64,000 nt of DNA. It comes from Nitrospirota bacterium (GTDB lineage: Bacteria; Nitrospirota; 9FT-COMBO-42-15; HDB-SIOI813). Below the pieces are notes generated by a model, which searched no databases, was not told the origin of the DNA, and saw only the letters and a list, made by a program, of their open reading frames with translations. Positions 30,286 through 40,334 of this stretch are shown here, piece after piece; position 1 is the stretch's first letter; every line of letters begins with the position of its first letter. The translations under genes were made by a program, and so were the position numbers. The stretch spans positions 192,046 through 256,045 of the forward strand of contig JADZCV010000045.1 in assembly GCA_020851375.1 (NCBI GenBank), written 5' to 3'.

Positions 30286-31101
30286 TTATTCTTCGTGTGC
30301 AAAACTTTTAATTATATACCCGCCGGACTTTTCGTCGAACTCAAGTTCAAGGAGCTTGAGGCTCTGAGCTGCTTCGAGCATTTTACCGAAAGTTTGAAAT
30401 CCGTGATATGCCTCGCTGAAACCAGGGTTGCGGCGCTTGATGGCCTGTTTTACCATAGAGCCCCACACCTTCTCTTCCTCTCCCCGTTCCTCAAACAGGG
30501 CTTCCACGGTCTCCATAACCAGATCCAGGCCTTCCTGTCTCCGCTCTTCCTTGGACTTGGCAACTGTTCTGGGTGCAGTCTTTTGCTTTGAACGCAGGAG
30601 CCTGGCCTGACGCCGTTTATCAGTCCCCCGCACCAGGTCGTCATAGAAAATAAACTCATCACAGTTGGATATAAGCAGGTCAGACGTTGCCTTTTTTACA
30701 CCAACGCCGATGACGATCTTATTATTCTCACGAAGTTTGCTGACCAGCGCCGAGAAATCGGAATCTCCGCTGATTATGACGAACGTGTCAACGTGAGCCT
30801 TCGTATAGCACAGATCAAGGGCATCCACAACCATCCGGATATCTGCGGAATTCTTCCCTGACTGGCGTACATGAGGGATTTCTATCAACTCAAACGCCGC
30901 CTCATGCATTGTCTTTTTGAAATCCTTATAGCGTTCCCAGTCACAATAGGATTTCTTGACTACTATACTCCCCTTGAGAAGGAGGCGCTCAAGCACCTTC
31001 TGGATATCAAACGCCTCATATTTGGCATCGCGCACCCCGATTGCGATATTTTCAAGGTCACAAAACAATGCCATATTTTCTGTTTTTGATTTAACGGTCA
31101 T
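30286..31101 (-). CDS. NYN-domain ribonuclease-like protein with OST-HTH/LOTUS-like tail
   Basis: A 271-residue protein. The N-terminal NYN (PIN-like) domain has the acidic residues FCDLENIAI (about 14), SADIRMVVDALDL and ISGDSDFSALV (about 112), expected for metal-dependent RNA cleavage. A linker rich in Lys and Arg follows, then an OST-HTH/LOTUS-like region (GSMVKQAIKRRNPGFSEAYHG) near 215-265. This matches the LabA-like group. It is a single gene with its own promoter, and no phage or toxin partner adjoins it. RNA binding or processing is the expected role. Confidence 0.8.
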   Translation of the reverse strand: MTVKSKTENMALFCDLENIAIGVRDAKYEAFDIQKVLERLLLKGSIVVKKSYCDWERYKDFKKTMHEAAFELIEIPHVRQSGKNSADIRMVVDALDLCYTKAHVDTFVIISGDSDFSALVSKLRENNKIVIGVGVKKATSDLLISNCDEFIFYDDLVRGTDKRRQARLLRSKQKTAPRTVAKSKEERRQEGLDLVMETVEALFEERGEEEKVWGSMVKQAIKRRNPGFSEAYHGFQTFGKMLEAAQSLKLLELEFDEKSGGYIIKSFAHEE

Positions 31102-31127
31102 TATAACCTGCTTTAATGTTTGATTGT

Positions 31128-31156
31128 TTTATACCACATGACAATCAGATATTCAA
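31128..31156 (-). promoter_or_regulatory. Candidate promoter of the NYN gene
   Basis: On the minus strand TTGAAT (31151-31156), a 17-base spacer and TATAAA (31128-31133), about 27 bases upstream of the ATG at 31101. Confidence 0.6.
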
Positions 31157-31281
31157 ACATTATCATACTTTCATGTCAGTAACGCTTTATATCGGAATAG
31201 CATTGATATTTCCTTTACTTTTTCCACATATTCAATAATAATGAGTGATAATTTTATCTATTATAATTTAATGGAGATTAC

Positions 31282-32028
31282 ATGAAATATCTTATTAAAT
31301 TTGTGAATACATTTTTTGCCGGGCTGGTTGTTACGGCTCTTCTGCTGCCGGCATACTCGTTTGCAGAATGTCCGCCTCAGGTCAAAATAATTTCCTCAAC
31401 ACCTGCTGACAGGGCAAAGGGGGCAGATCCATCTGCTCCAATTATAATAGTATGGGATAAGACGACTTACACACTTCCTGCAGGCATCCTCGACTACAAA
31501 CCCATGCTCGAATCCATAAACATTGCAGGAGGAAGGTACAAACTGGGCGCACTGCTTACTACAGAATGGGGGGCAGGAGGAAAAGTCGCCTGGGATGGCG
31601 ACAGGGAGACCATAGCACCGGAAGCGCCGCTTGAAACAGGGACCCAATACAAGCTCTGGACCTATTCCTACACATCAGGAACTGAGAAATGCCCGCCTTA
31701 CGGTGGTGAAATTGTATTTGTCACAGCAGGAGAACCTCCCCAGGATAATAATCCTGTGAGGAAGATTGATATATCAGCAATATATCATGGCAACGACGAG
31801 GGTACAGGCAAAATAGAGGGTGAGATTACCGCTATCCATGATGAGTTAAAGCTGATGACTGTAAAAGAGAGTTTTATGAAAAGCATAAATATCATTCTAT
31901 ATGACGGTCTGATGGTAATGAGAAACGGCGGTTTTGCCATGCAGGCAAACCTCAGGGTTGGGGATAAAATAACCGGTGACTTCATGGGCGGCCGGTTATA
32001 CATGATTACTGCAACTGGCGGTCAATAG
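31282..32028 (+). CDS. Exported protein of unknown function
   Basis: A 248-residue protein with a clear signal peptide (FFAGLVVTALLLPAYSFA, cleavage before ECPPQ). The next 120 residues look like an Ig-like fold of the Big_5 kind (STPADRAKGADPSAPIIIVWDK, PLETGTQYKLWTYSY). The C-terminal part (about 165-245) is a small beta-rich domain. It ends two bases before hisS. No specific function can be given. Confidence 0.6.
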   Translation: MKYLIKFVNTFFAGLVVTALLLPAYSFAECPPQVKIISSTPADRAKGADPSAPIIIVWDKTTYTLPAGILDYKPMLESINIAGGRYKLGALLTTEWGAGGKVAWDGDRETIAPEAPLETGTQYKLWTYSYTSGTEKCPPYGGEIVFVTAGEPPQDNNPVRKIDISAIYHGNDEGTGKIEGEITAIHDELKLMTVKESFMKSINIILYDGLMVMRNGGFAMQANLRVGDKITGDFMGGRLYMITATGGQ

Positions 32029-32030
32029 CG

Positions 32031-33278
32031 ATGTCTCAAATCAGGGGAATCAAAGGTGTCAAAGACGTACTGCCTGATGAATCCGCGGCGTGGCAGTACC
32101 TGCAACAAAAGGCCCGTGACATATTTCACACTTTTGGCTATTCAGAAATCATTATTCCCATTATAGAATTTACAGAACTGTTCGCAAGAAGCATCGGCGA
32201 AACCACTGACATTGTGGAAAAGGAGATGTATACCTTTGACGACAGGGATGGCAGAAAGATTACCCTGAGACCTGAGGGTACTGCTTCTGTGGTTCGATCA
32301 TATATAGAACATAATCTTCGTGATTCGGCTCCATTTTCAAAACTATACTACATAGGACCAATGTTCCGGCGGGAAAGGCCTCAGGCCGGCCGCTTCAGGC
32401 AGTTCTACCAGATAGGCGCAGAGGTCTTCGGCATAGGACATTACAGGATAGAGGCGGAAGTCCTTCATATGCAGACCCTGTTGTTCGGCTCACTTAATAT
32501 AACGGGTGTCGAGCTGCAGGTTAATAGCATTGGCTGCCCGCAATGCAGGCCGGCATTCAGGGAAGCGCTTCGCACATTTTTTCTTGATAAAAAATCTGAA
32601 TTGTGTGAAAACTGTCAGCGGAGGTTTGATGTAAATCCCCTGAGGATTCTCGACTGTAAGTCCTCGCACTGTCATGCACTAGCTGAGAAAGCCCCTAAAA
32701 CAGTTGATCACCTTTGCAGTGATTGTCTGTCTCATTTCAACGGTGTTCAGGAGTCGCTCAAAGCCGCCGGTGTCGCTTTCATCAACAATCCGAGGCTTGT
32801 CCGCGGACTTGATTACTATACCAGAACAGCCTTTGAGTTCGTGGGAGGGGCGCTTGGAGCTCAGAACGCAGTTGCCGCCGGAGGCAGATATGACAACCTC
32901 GTGGAAGAACTCGGCGGACCGCCCACACCGGCCGTAGGTTTTTCTATTGGCGTAGAGAGATTGTTCTCTCTGTTTGACAACAGTTCTGTCACCAAGAATT
33001 TCCCTATAGTCTTTATTGCGGCACTGGGTGATGCTGCACAGAAGGAGGCATTCTCGATAATAAACCTCCTTCACAAAGAGGGGATATCCGCTGTCATGGA
33101 CTACAACGGCGGGAGTCTCAAGAGTCAGATGCGAAGGGCTGACAAACTAAAATCAGCGAGGGTCATTATTATTGGAGAAGATGAACTGTCCAAGGGTTCA
33201 GTCATCCTCAGGGACATGCAGGACAATAAACAGGAGGAAGTGCCGGTCACAGAAATTATCAGCAGATTAAAAACTTAA
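32031..33278 (+). CDS. hisS: Histidyl-tRNA synthetase
   Basis: A 415-residue class II synthetase charging tRNA-His. Motif 2 TLRPEGTASVVR is near 80-90, the histidine-specific LVRGLDYYTRTAFEF near 260, and motif 3 PAVGFSIGVERL near 305. The C-terminal anticodon-binding domain is present. Length is normal. It starts right after the exported-protein gene and ends 7 bases from the convergent HU gene, with no room for a conventional terminator. Confidence 0.96.
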   Translation: MSQIRGIKGVKDVLPDESAAWQYLQQKARDIFHTFGYSEIIIPIIEFTELFARSIGETTDIVEKEMYTFDDRDGRKITLRPEGTASVVRSYIEHNLRDSAPFSKLYYIGPMFRRERPQAGRFRQFYQIGAEVFGIGHYRIEAEVLHMQTLLFGSLNITGVELQVNSIGCPQCRPAFREALRTFFLDKKSELCENCQRRFDVNPLRILDCKSSHCHALAEKAPKTVDHLCSDCLSHFNGVQESLKAAGVAFINNPRLVRGLDYYTRTAFEFVGGALGAQNAVAAGGRYDNLVEELGGPPTPAVGFSIGVERLFSLFDNSSVTKNFPIVFIAALGDAAQKEAFSIINLLHKEGISAVMDYNGGSLKSQMRRADKLKSARVIIIGEDELSKGSVILRDMQDNKQEEVPVTEIISRLKT

Positions 33279-33285
33279 ACTGGCA

Positions 33286-33576
33286 TCAGGCCTCTGCCCT
33301 GCCGTCTACAAGCTCCTTCAATTCCTTGCCGGCTTTAAAGAACGGGACCCTCTTCTCAGGGACAAAGACGTTCTGTCCTGTTTTAGGATTGCGCCCTTCA
33401 CGCGTACGCCGCTGCCTTATCCTGAAGCTGCCAAATCCCCTGATCTCTATCTTATCGCCGCCTGCCAAAGCCTCCTTGATGCTGTCAAAGAGCATATTAA
33501 CTATAATCTCTGTCTGCTTCTTTGTTAGTCCATCTGTATGCAGCGATACTTTCTCGATAAGGTCTGTCTTGGTCAT
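33286..33576 (-). CDS. HU/IHF-family DNA-binding protein
   Basis: A 96-residue histone-like protein. The start at 33576 follows AGGAGGGGAACC; a longer frame begins at 33597. The DNA-bending arm GRNPKTGQNVFVPEKRVP and GFGSFRIRQRRTREG are typical. HU and IHF-beta cannot be told apart with confidence; position after rpsA-sppA favours an IHF-beta type. Confidence 0.9.
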   Translation of the reverse strand: MTKTDLIEKVSLHTDGLTKKQTEIIVNMLFDSIKEALAGGDKIEIRGFGSFRIRQRRTREGRNPKTGQNVFVPEKRVPFFKAGKELKELVDGRAEA

Positions 33577-33586
33577 GGTTCCCCTC

Positions 33587-34489
33587 CTAATATGCAAGCA
33601 TGTATTTCATGCTGAATGTCCCGTCGCCTGCTGCAATCTTCTTTCCATTGTCAATAAATCCTGCAAGAGTACTGTTTTTGAGAAAGCGTTCAAACAAACT
33701 AATTTTCTTCTTCTTTTCAATTATGTGAGGCTCTCCCTTAATTCCTGCCAAATCAGCCGTTATCTTTATAGCATCCTGCATGCTTCCGAGTTCATCAACG
33801 AGGCCCAGTTTTTTAGCCTGCCTGCCTGTGAATACCCTCCCATCTGCAATAGGTATCAGGTCTTCCTTACTGATCCCGCGACCGGCTGACACAGCCTCTA
33901 TAAACTGGTCATATGTGTCGTCAATAACACCCTGGAGCAGGTCCCGCTCATCCGGTGTCATTGTACGGAATAATGAACCTACATCTTTAAACTTTCCGCT
34001 CTTTATGACTACGCTCTCAACGCCCACCTTTTTCATGAGTCCGCTGACATTTGCAAGTTCAAGTATGACACCAATACTCCCTGTTACAGAACCAGGATTT
34101 GCCACTATCTTATCCGATGCGCTTGCTATGTAATAACCGCCTGATGCCGCCACGCTCCCCATAGACGTTACAATCTTCTTCTTCCCTTCATCCCTTATCT
34201 TGAGAACCTCTGCATATATCTCCTGCGATGGCGCTACAGCCCCTCCAGGGCTGTCTATCCTCAATAAAATAGCCTTCACTGAGCTGTTTTCCCTGTGCTC
34301 CCGGAGCTCTTCAATAATATCTTTGGAATCAAGAAGCACGCCCTCTATCTTTACAACAGCAATCTTCTCCCCTACGGCAATAGGAAAATCTCCTAATCCT
34401 ACAGTAATGGTGTATGCTGCTACAAATATAAAAAGGGATACGGCGGATAATGACAGGAAAATTAACAGTATAGGGTGTTTTTTCCTCAT
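33587..34489 (-). CDS. sppA: Signal peptide peptidase SppA
   Basis: A 300-residue membrane serine peptidase that degrades signal peptides. The N-terminal anchor is ILLIFLSLSAVSLFIFVAAY. The catalytic Ser lies in GSVAASGGYYIA (about 130) and the Lys in FTGRQAKKLGLVDELG (about 180-195). I use ATG 34489; an upstream ATG at 34537 would overlap rpsA more. Single-domain form. Confidence 0.9.
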   Translation of the reverse strand: MRKKHPILLIFLSLSAVSLFIFVAAYTITVGLGDFPIAVGEKIAVVKIEGVLLDSKDIIEELREHRENSSVKAILLRIDSPGGAVAPSQEIYAEVLKIRDEGKKKIVTSMGSVAASGGYYIASASDKIVANPGSVTGSIGVILELANVSGLMKKVGVESVVIKSGKFKDVGSLFRTMTPDERDLLQGVIDDTYDQFIEAVSAGRGISKEDLIPIADGRVFTGRQAKKLGLVDELGSMQDAIKITADLAGIKGEPHIIEKKKKISLFERFLKNSTLAGFIDNGKKIAAGDGTFSMKYMLAY

Positions 34490-34505
34490 TGGATGACTTC
34501 TCTGG

Positions 34506-36179
34506 TTAATCAGAGTTAATCTTCCGGGCAGCTTCACCTAATGTAATTCCACCTTTGTCCTGATTCTCCATATACTCAGCTATCTCTGCCCTCTCAAGGT
34601 CTTTCTTGTATTCCTTAATGGAAAGTGCAATCTTTTTTTCGGCAGTATCAATCTTCGTAACCCTGGCCCGGACCTCATCTCCTGTCTTCATCACGTCCTC
34701 GGCCCTTACAGGAGGCTCAACACCTGATTCACTTACATGGATAAGCCCCTCTACCCCCTCTGCCAGCTCAACAAAAATGCCGAAGTCAGCAATTTTTACT
34801 ATCCTGCAGTCAACAGTACTTCCAACAGCATATTTTTCAGGAATCTCTTTTATCCACGGGTCCTCGGTCATCTGTTTGAGGCTCAGAGATATACGTTGTT
34901 TCTCCTTATCAACCTTGACAACTACAGCCTGAATCTTTTGACCTTTTTTAACTACCTCAGAGGGGTGCTTTATATGTTTCAACCATGACATGTCTGATAT
35001 GTGGATAAGTCCGTCTATGCCGTCTTCCAGTCCTACAAAGGCCCCGAATTCAGTAAGGTTCCTGACCTTGCCTTCTATTACAGTCCCCGGGGTATACCTG
35101 TTCTCAACAAGGCTCCACGGGTTTGCCTCCAATTGTTTAAGCCCCAGGGAGATCTTCCTGTTCTGTTTATCTATACTGAGGACTGCTGCATTGACAGTAT
35201 CTCCGGGAGAAACGACCTTTGACGGATGCTTGATGTCTCCTGCCCATGACAGGTCTGATACATGTATCAGACCCTCAACCCCATCTTCAACCAATACAAA
35301 GGCGCCATAGTCTGCAAGACTTACGACCCTGCCCTGCACCTTACTCCCAACAGGATACCTCTCTTCAACAGTAAGCCATGGATCAAGTGTCTTCTGCTTG
35401 TAGCCAAGCGAAATCCTGCCTGTATCCGGATCATATTTTAATACCTTTACAGAGACCTTGTCCCCGACTTTAAATACCTCTGAAGGATGTCCGATCCGGC
35501 CCCATGAAATGTCTGTAATATGGAGCAATCCGTCTACACCGCCCAGATCAACAAAAACTCCATAATCGGTGATGTTCTTTACAAATCCATCAATAAGCTT
35601 ACCCTCTTCCATGGCCTCGAGGGTGCGCTCGCGGATCTTCTCAACCTGCTCTTCAATAAGGGCGCGCCTTGATACAACAATATTCCCTCTCTTCTGATCT
35701 ACTTTAATGATCTTAACCGGACCCGTCTGGCCCACAAGCCTGTCCAGGTCTTTTATGGGGCGGACATCTATCTGAGAACCAGGCAGAAAGGCCTTTATGC
35801 CGATGTCAACGCTTAACCCACCCTTTACCTTGCCGACAATCTTGCCATCTATAGACTTGCCCTCTTTGAACAGCAGATCTATCTTTTCCCAAATCTTCCG
35901 TCTGTCTGCCTTCTCCTTGGAAAGGCTGATGTTCCCCTCGGCGTCCTCCCGTTCCTGGATATAAACAGCTATACTGTCTCCGATCTTTAAATTTTGCAGC
36001 TCCCTTGGTGTAAACTCTGAGACAGGCAGTGTCCCTTCCGATTTATAGCCTACATCTACCAGTACACATTCCTGCCTGATGGCAATAACCTCGCCGGTTA
36101 TGATGCTCCCCTCCTCTATCCCCTGAAATGTCTGGTCATACAGCTTCTGCATATCGTTTACAGACGTAATATTATTCAT
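34506..36179 (-). CDS. rpsA: 30S ribosomal protein S1
   Basis: A 557-residue protein with six S1 RNA-binding repeats, seen as recurring DGLIHISDMSW- and DYGVFVDLGG-like motifs. It brings mRNA to the ribosome. Length is normal. It is placed between a small membrane protein gene and sppA in the long minus-strand cluster. Confidence 0.95.
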   Translation of the reverse strand: MNNITSVNDMQKLYDQTFQGIEEGSIITGEVIAIRQECVLVDVGYKSEGTLPVSEFTPRELQNLKIGDSIAVYIQEREDAEGNISLSKEKADRRKIWEKIDLLFKEGKSIDGKIVGKVKGGLSVDIGIKAFLPGSQIDVRPIKDLDRLVGQTGPVKIIKVDQKRGNIVVSRRALIEEQVEKIRERTLEAMEEGKLIDGFVKNITDYGVFVDLGGVDGLLHITDISWGRIGHPSEVFKVGDKVSVKVLKYDPDTGRISLGYKQKTLDPWLTVEERYPVGSKVQGRVVSLADYGAFVLVEDGVEGLIHVSDLSWAGDIKHPSKVVSPGDTVNAAVLSIDKQNRKISLGLKQLEANPWSLVENRYTPGTVIEGKVRNLTEFGAFVGLEDGIDGLIHISDMSWLKHIKHPSEVVKKGQKIQAVVVKVDKEKQRISLSLKQMTEDPWIKEIPEKYAVGSTVDCRIVKIADFGIFVELAEGVEGLIHVSESGVEPPVRAEDVMKTGDEVRARVTKIDTAEKKIALSIKEYKKDLERAEIAEYMENQDKGGITLGEAARKINSD

Positions 36180-36291
36180 TATTCGATGAAACCCCTTTCA
36201 TTTTTTCTGATACATTAGCATATTTGGAATAAATAGTAAACCTTGAATTTTTACCCTGTCAAACATTCCCCGGCCTCCTCCCTGAAACCAT

Positions 36292-36603
36292 TCATACCAC
36301 GAACTCGAGGGCTACTACCACTGCAATAACGGTCAAAAAACCCAAACCGGACAGAAATAAATAGTCTGCAATGCGCTCATACTTTTCCGCCTTGCGTACC
36401 GAGCGAATAGATATATATGAACAAATACTGGCTGCCATAAACATCAAAATGGGAAATACAAGCATATCATCTATCAGCGTTGTTGCCCTGAGTTGCAACG
36501 TTTTAATAAAACCTAACAAAATAAAACAGAGCCCCAGAAGGTTTGATGATGTCGGCAGAATATGATGCGACACATTCCGAAAGTCATTCTCACGCTTTTC
36601 CAT
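36292..36603 (-). CDS. Small membrane protein, about three helices
   Basis: A 103-residue protein from ATG 36603 with AAGGGGAGAAAT upstream; a longer frame starts at 36660. Hydrophobic segments are NLLGLCFILLGFIKTL, MLVFPILMFMAASICSYISI and FLSGLGFLTVIAVVVALEF. Family not recognised. It lies between plsC and rpsA in the same direction. Confidence 0.6.
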   Translation of the reverse strand: MEKRENDFRNVSHHILPTSSNLLGLCFILLGFIKTLQLRATTLIDDMLVFPILMFMAASICSYISIRSVRKAEKYERIADYLFLSGLGFLTVIAVVVALEFVV

Positions 36604-36680
36604 ATTTCTCCCCTTATATAAATCAGCCGATCTCAGACTCACCGGCTCCTGCCATCTCACGAGTGGGCCGGGCTCTCCCT

Positions 36681-37343
36681 CTATTTCTGTTCAAGCAGGG
36701 CGGCGATATCGTGCATGATCGTATTGGTTATAATGGCATCTGTACCCTGCTTTTGATCCGTCAGTAACCCCGCCCTCACCCGATCCCTATCGCTTCGGGA
36801 GAGCAGCTTTTTGCTGAAGTCAAGGGGGTTGCCGAAACGGATCGTCACAGGATGCGGTCTGATGAACCAGCTTCCGGAATGCATGGCCTTGTCAGTGCCT
36901 GTTATTGCAGCAGGAATAACCTGCTTACCGCTCATCCTGACAATGAAACCTACACCCGGTTTTCCTGCCTGCAATCTGCCGTCAGGACTTCTTGTACCTT
37001 CGGGGTATATCACCACTATAGCACCGGAATTCAGCCTCTTCATGATATTCCGGATAGCAGTCCTGCCAGGCCTTTCTCTGTCTATAGGTATGCCTCCTAA
37101 AGCCCGAAGAAAGGCACCGACAAAAGGAAGGGTAAACAGCTCCTTCTTGCCAATAAAATATGCAGGACGCTTAAGGCTGTATCCCATAAGCGGTATATCG
37201 AGGTAGCTCAGGTGATTTGAGGCAACGATGACTCCACCTGATACCGGGATATTCTCAGCGCCTGATATCCGAAGCCTGAAGATAAATCGCGCAAAGAAAG
37301 AAATAATGAATCTGGTAATAAAATTAAGTATGTGGGCGGCCAT
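36681..37343 (-). CDS. plsC: 1-acyl-sn-glycerol-3-phosphate acyltransferase
   Basis: A 220-residue membrane-associated acyltransferase of phospholipid synthesis. SNHLSYLDIPLM contains the HX4D motif (about 42-47), and YPEGTRSPDG (about 117) is the second conserved block. The C-terminal part includes an in-frame insertion of a palindromic element (SRSDRDRVRAGLL, 36767-36810). The gene keeps its frame and ends normally. Confidence 0.88.
   Translation of the reverse strand: MAAHILNFITRFIISFFARFIFRLRISGAENIPVSGGVIVASNHLSYLDIPLMGYSLKRPAYFIGKKELFTLPFVGAFLRALGGIPIDRERPGRTAIRNIMKRLNSGAIVVIYPEGTRSPDGRLQAGKPGVGFIVRMSGKQVIPAAITGTDKAMHSGSWFIRPHPVTIRFGNPLDFSKKLLSRSDRDRVRAGLLTDQKQGTDAIITNTIMHDIAALLEQK
36767..36810. 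repeat. Palindromic element (family B relative) inside plsC
   Basis: CCCTCACCCGATCCCTATC-type sequence translated as SRSDRDRVRAGLL, resembling the insertion at 2381-2425 in the methylase gene, which is translated as RERDRVRGGF. Confidence 0.55.
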
Positions 37344-37356
37344 AACCTCTTGAATA

Positions 37357-38034
37357 TTATTTTGCTACCCCTGTAATCTGAGCCGATATTTTTTCTACAA
37401 CCTTTTCCAGGTCAAGGGATGTGGTATCTATAAATATGGCATCATCGGCCTTCTTCAGCGGGTCTATGCTCCTGCCCCTGTCATGGGAATCCCTCTCTTC
37501 GATCCCCCTGATGGTCACATCAAGGTCTGCTTCCATACCCTTATCCTTCAGTTCCTTCCATCTCCGCCTTCCCCGTTCTGATATATCTGCGTCAAGGTAG
37601 AATTTGAAAACGGCATCCGGGAATACGACTGTCCCCATGTCCCTTCCCTCAACAACTACCCCGCCATATTGCCCGGCCCATATTAATCCTGTGTCTCTCT
37701 GTATTTTCACAAGATACCTGCGGACAGGTCCATAAGCCGACACTACGGATGCCATTCTGCTCATCTCAGGTGTCCTTAGCTCTTCACTGATGTCCTCACC
37801 ATCAACAATGATTCTCTGGATATTTGATACAAGCTTTACTTCGAGTCTCGTATGGGTACAGAGCGTCTCAAGGTTTGCATCATTCGGCTCTATACCATTA
37901 ACGTATGCCTTCCAGCCTATCGCCCTGTACATGGCACCTGTGTCAAGGAAGGCATAGCCAAGCTTTTTGGCAAGCATCTTTGCAACAGTACTCTTGCCTG
38001 CACCAACCGGGCCGTCTATTGTGATTATATTCAT
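37357..38034 (-). CDS. cmk: Cytidylate kinase
   Basis: A 225-residue kinase phosphorylating CMP and dCMP. P-loop ITIDGPVGAGKSTVAKML at the start and the substrate region DTGAMYRAIGW follow. I use ATG 38034, directly before the conserved strand; a GTG at 38061 would overlap aroA. The overlap with aroA (stop at 38051) at either start indicates one transcript. Confidence 0.93.
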   Translation of the reverse strand: MNIITIDGPVGAGKSTVAKMLAKKLGYAFLDTGAMYRAIGWKAYVNGIEPNDANLETLCTHTRLEVKLVSNIQRIIVDGEDISEELRTPEMSRMASVVSAYGPVRRYLVKIQRDTGLIWAGQYGGVVVEGRDMGTVVFPDAVFKFYLDADISERGRRRWKELKDKGMEADLDVTIRGIEERDSHDRGRSIDPLKKADDAIFIDTTSLDLEKVVEKISAQITGVAK

Positions 38035-38050
38035 ATTGGCATGTGCGTCC

Positions 38051-39343
38051 TTACCTGACACTTAACAGATGAAGCATTTCTTCAAACCTGGGGAATGATG
38101 TCTTAATGCAATCAGTGTCCTGTATGACCACTTCGCCTTCTGCCACAAGTCCGGCTATTGCCATAGACATAGCTATGCGATGGTCGCCATGGCTGTTGCA
38201 CACCGCACCTTTCAGCTTTCTCTTCCCATTAATCCTCATGCCGTCAGCAAATGTTTCCACCTCAACACCCATTGAGGCAAGGCATTCAGCCATCACTGAA
38301 ATCCTGTCACTCTCCTTAACCCGAAGCTCTGCTGCATCTCTTATTATGGTTCCACCATCGGCAACGGCCGCCGCTATACATATAACAGGAAGCTCGTCAA
38401 CAAGCCTCGGTATAATCTCACCGCTTATCTCAATACCCTTCAATGGCGCTGATGTGACACGCACATCACCTACCGGTTCTCCGCCGGAATCCCTGATGTC
38501 TGTTATCTCAATTAATGCACCCATATTCCTCAGCACGTCAATTATCCCCGTCCTTGTAGGATTCAGTCCGACCTCCCTGATTACTACTCCGGAGTTATTT
38601 ACAATGGATGCACCAACCATAAAAAAGGCTGCAGATGAAATGTCACCCGGCACATGTATATCACAACCCGTAAGTTTCTGCCCCCCGTCTATTGCAAGCA
38701 CATTGCCCTGTGTCTCAAGATTTACCCCGAAGCATCCAAGCATCCGTTCAGTGTGATCCCTTGACCCTCGAATCTCCTCCACTGATGTCTTTCCCCGTGC
38801 ATACAATCCTGCAAGGAGTAATGCAGACTTCACCTGGGCGCTTGCAACAGGCAGTTTATGACGGATACCCTGCAGCTCACCCCCCTTAATGGCAAGGGGC
38901 ATAAGGTCTCCGTCCCGTCTTCCAAGGATGTTTGCGCCCATACTCCTCAATGGGACTGCTACCCTCTTCATGGGGCGACTCCTGAGAGAGCTGTCACCTG
39001 TCATGACTGAAAAGAAATTCTGGCCGGACAGGAGACCGCAGAGAAGCCTTGCGCTTGTACCTGAGTTTCCCATGTCCATGACATCAGCAGGTTCAGTCAG
39101 TCCATAAAGGTTTTTACCCTCTATGCGCAACGAACTTTCATGAATGTCCTCAATGGAAATCCCCATAGCCCTGAAGGCATTCATCGTTGCCCTGCAGTCA
39201 TCAGAGGGAAGGTAATTTGTAACGGTTGTAACACCCTTTGCTATTGAACCAAGTATGATGGACCTGTGTGAAACAGACTTATCACCCTGGATCTGAATAT
39301 CGCCGCTGAGCCCCTTAACCGGCCTGACTATCATTTTGTGCAC
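38051..39343 (-). CDS. aroA: 3-phosphoshikimate 1-carboxyvinyltransferase (EPSP synthase)
   Basis: A 430-residue shikimate-pathway enzyme. KSVSHRSIILGSIA (N-terminus), MGNSGTSARLLCGLL (about 88) and LRVKESDRI (about 345) are family signatures. GSRDHTERML is also present. A family C hairpin element lies just upstream of the ATG. Confidence 0.95.
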   Translation of the reverse strand: MHKMIVRPVKGLSGDIQIQGDKSVSHRSIILGSIAKGVTTVTNYLPSDDCRATMNAFRAMGISIEDIHESSLRIEGKNLYGLTEPADVMDMGNSGTSARLLCGLLSGQNFFSVMTGDSSLRSRPMKRVAVPLRSMGANILGRRDGDLMPLAIKGGELQGIRHKLPVASAQVKSALLLAGLYARGKTSVEEIRGSRDHTERMLGCFGVNLETQGNVLAIDGGQKLTGCDIHVPGDISSAAFFMVGASIVNNSGVVIREVGLNPTRTGIIDVLRNMGALIEITDIRDSGGEPVGDVRVTSAPLKGIEISGEIIPRLVDELPVICIAAAVADGGTIIRDAAELRVKESDRISVMAECLASMGVEVETFADGMRINGKRKLKGAVCNSHGDHRIAMSMAIAGLVAEGEVVIQDTDCIKTSFPRFEEMLHLLSVR

Positions 39344-39348
39344 TGGAA

Positions 39349-39441
39349 AAATCCCCGTTCAAATCCCCTCTCTCCCCCCTTTTCTAAAGGGGGGGAACTG
39401 CTTTCCCCCTTTGGAAAAGGGGGACTGAGGGGAATTTTCAT
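39349..39441 (-). repeat. Family C element, copy 3, between tyrA and aroA
   Basis: Same double-hairpin sequence as at 14399, on the minus strand, i.e. in the transcription sense of its neighbours. It occupies most of the tyrA-aroA gap. Confidence 0.8.
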
Positions 39442-39470
39442 CATCCTCTGTGAGACAAAGCTCCTTTTGC

Positions 39471-40334
39471 CTAAAGCTTTTCCCTCACCTGCCTCGCCCT
39501 TTCGAACTCGCTGTGCAATCCATCCGCATCATCATTTCGAATCATAGATTTTAACCTGGCTATACTCTTTTCATACCTGTCGAGCATTTCAAGGACATTT
39601 TCCCTGTTCATGAGGCATATATCACGCCACATCTCGGGATGGCTTGCAGCAATGCGGGTAAAATCCCTGAAACCGCCGGCAGAATATGAGATTATCCCGG
39701 CCGACTCCTTCTCAAGATCAAGGAGCGTATTGACAAGGGCAAATGCAACAACATGGGGGAGATGGCTGACAGCAGCAAAAATCCGGTCATGCTGCCATGG
39801 GTCCATCCTCTGTACCCTGGCCCCGGCTGCCTCCCACATAGCCTGGACTGTATTTACGGCATCAGGATCGGTCTTTGCCGTGGGCGTCAGTATACACTTT
39901 GCATCCTGAAATAGCTGTGGAAATGCGGCCTTAACACCCGATTTTTCCTTGCCGGCAATCGGGTGTCCTGCAACAAAATGTGTGCCCAGCGGCAGAATAT
40001 TTTCTATTTCTGTAAGAGGACCTTTAACACTGCCAGCATCTGTTACGATAGCGCCGGGGGAAAGGTGCGGGGCAATCTCACGTGATAATCTGATCAGACT
40101 CCTGACAGGCGTGGCAAGTATAACAATGTCTGCTCCCTTTACTGCATCCTCAACCCTGAAGGTATAACTGTCAATAGCCTTCAGTGCTACGGCATCCTTC
40201 AGGTTCTGCTCACTCCTGCCAACCCCGATCACCTCTGATACTATCCCCTTTTCCCTGCAGGCAAGGGCGAGGGAACCGCCTATCAGGCCCACTCCAATAA
40301 TGACCATCCGCCGGAAATGGGGAAGGGGAATCAT
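39471..40334 (-). CDS. tyrA: Prephenate dehydrogenase
   Basis: A 287-residue NAD-dependent enzyme of tyrosine synthesis. Rossmann motif [19 protein letters not shown] at the start, and [11 protein letters not shown] (about 140) is the prephenate-binding signature. No chorismate mutase or ACT domain is fused. GGGAG precedes the ATG, and the gene overlaps the aroF stop. Confidence 0.93.
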   Translation of the reverse strand: MIPLPHFRRMVIIGVGLIGGSLALACREKGIVSEVIGVGRSEQNLKDAVALKAIDSYTFRVEDAVKGADIVILATPVRSLIRLSREIAPHLSPGAIVTDAGSVKGPLTEIENILPLGTHFVAGHPIAGKEKSGVKAAFPQLFQDAKCILTPTAKTDPDAVNTVQAMWEAAGARVQRMDPWQHDRIFAAVSHLPHVVAFALVNTLLDLEKESAGIISYSAGGFRDFTRIAASHPEMWRDICLMNRENVLEMLDRYEKSIARLKSMIRNDDADGLHSEFERARQVREKL

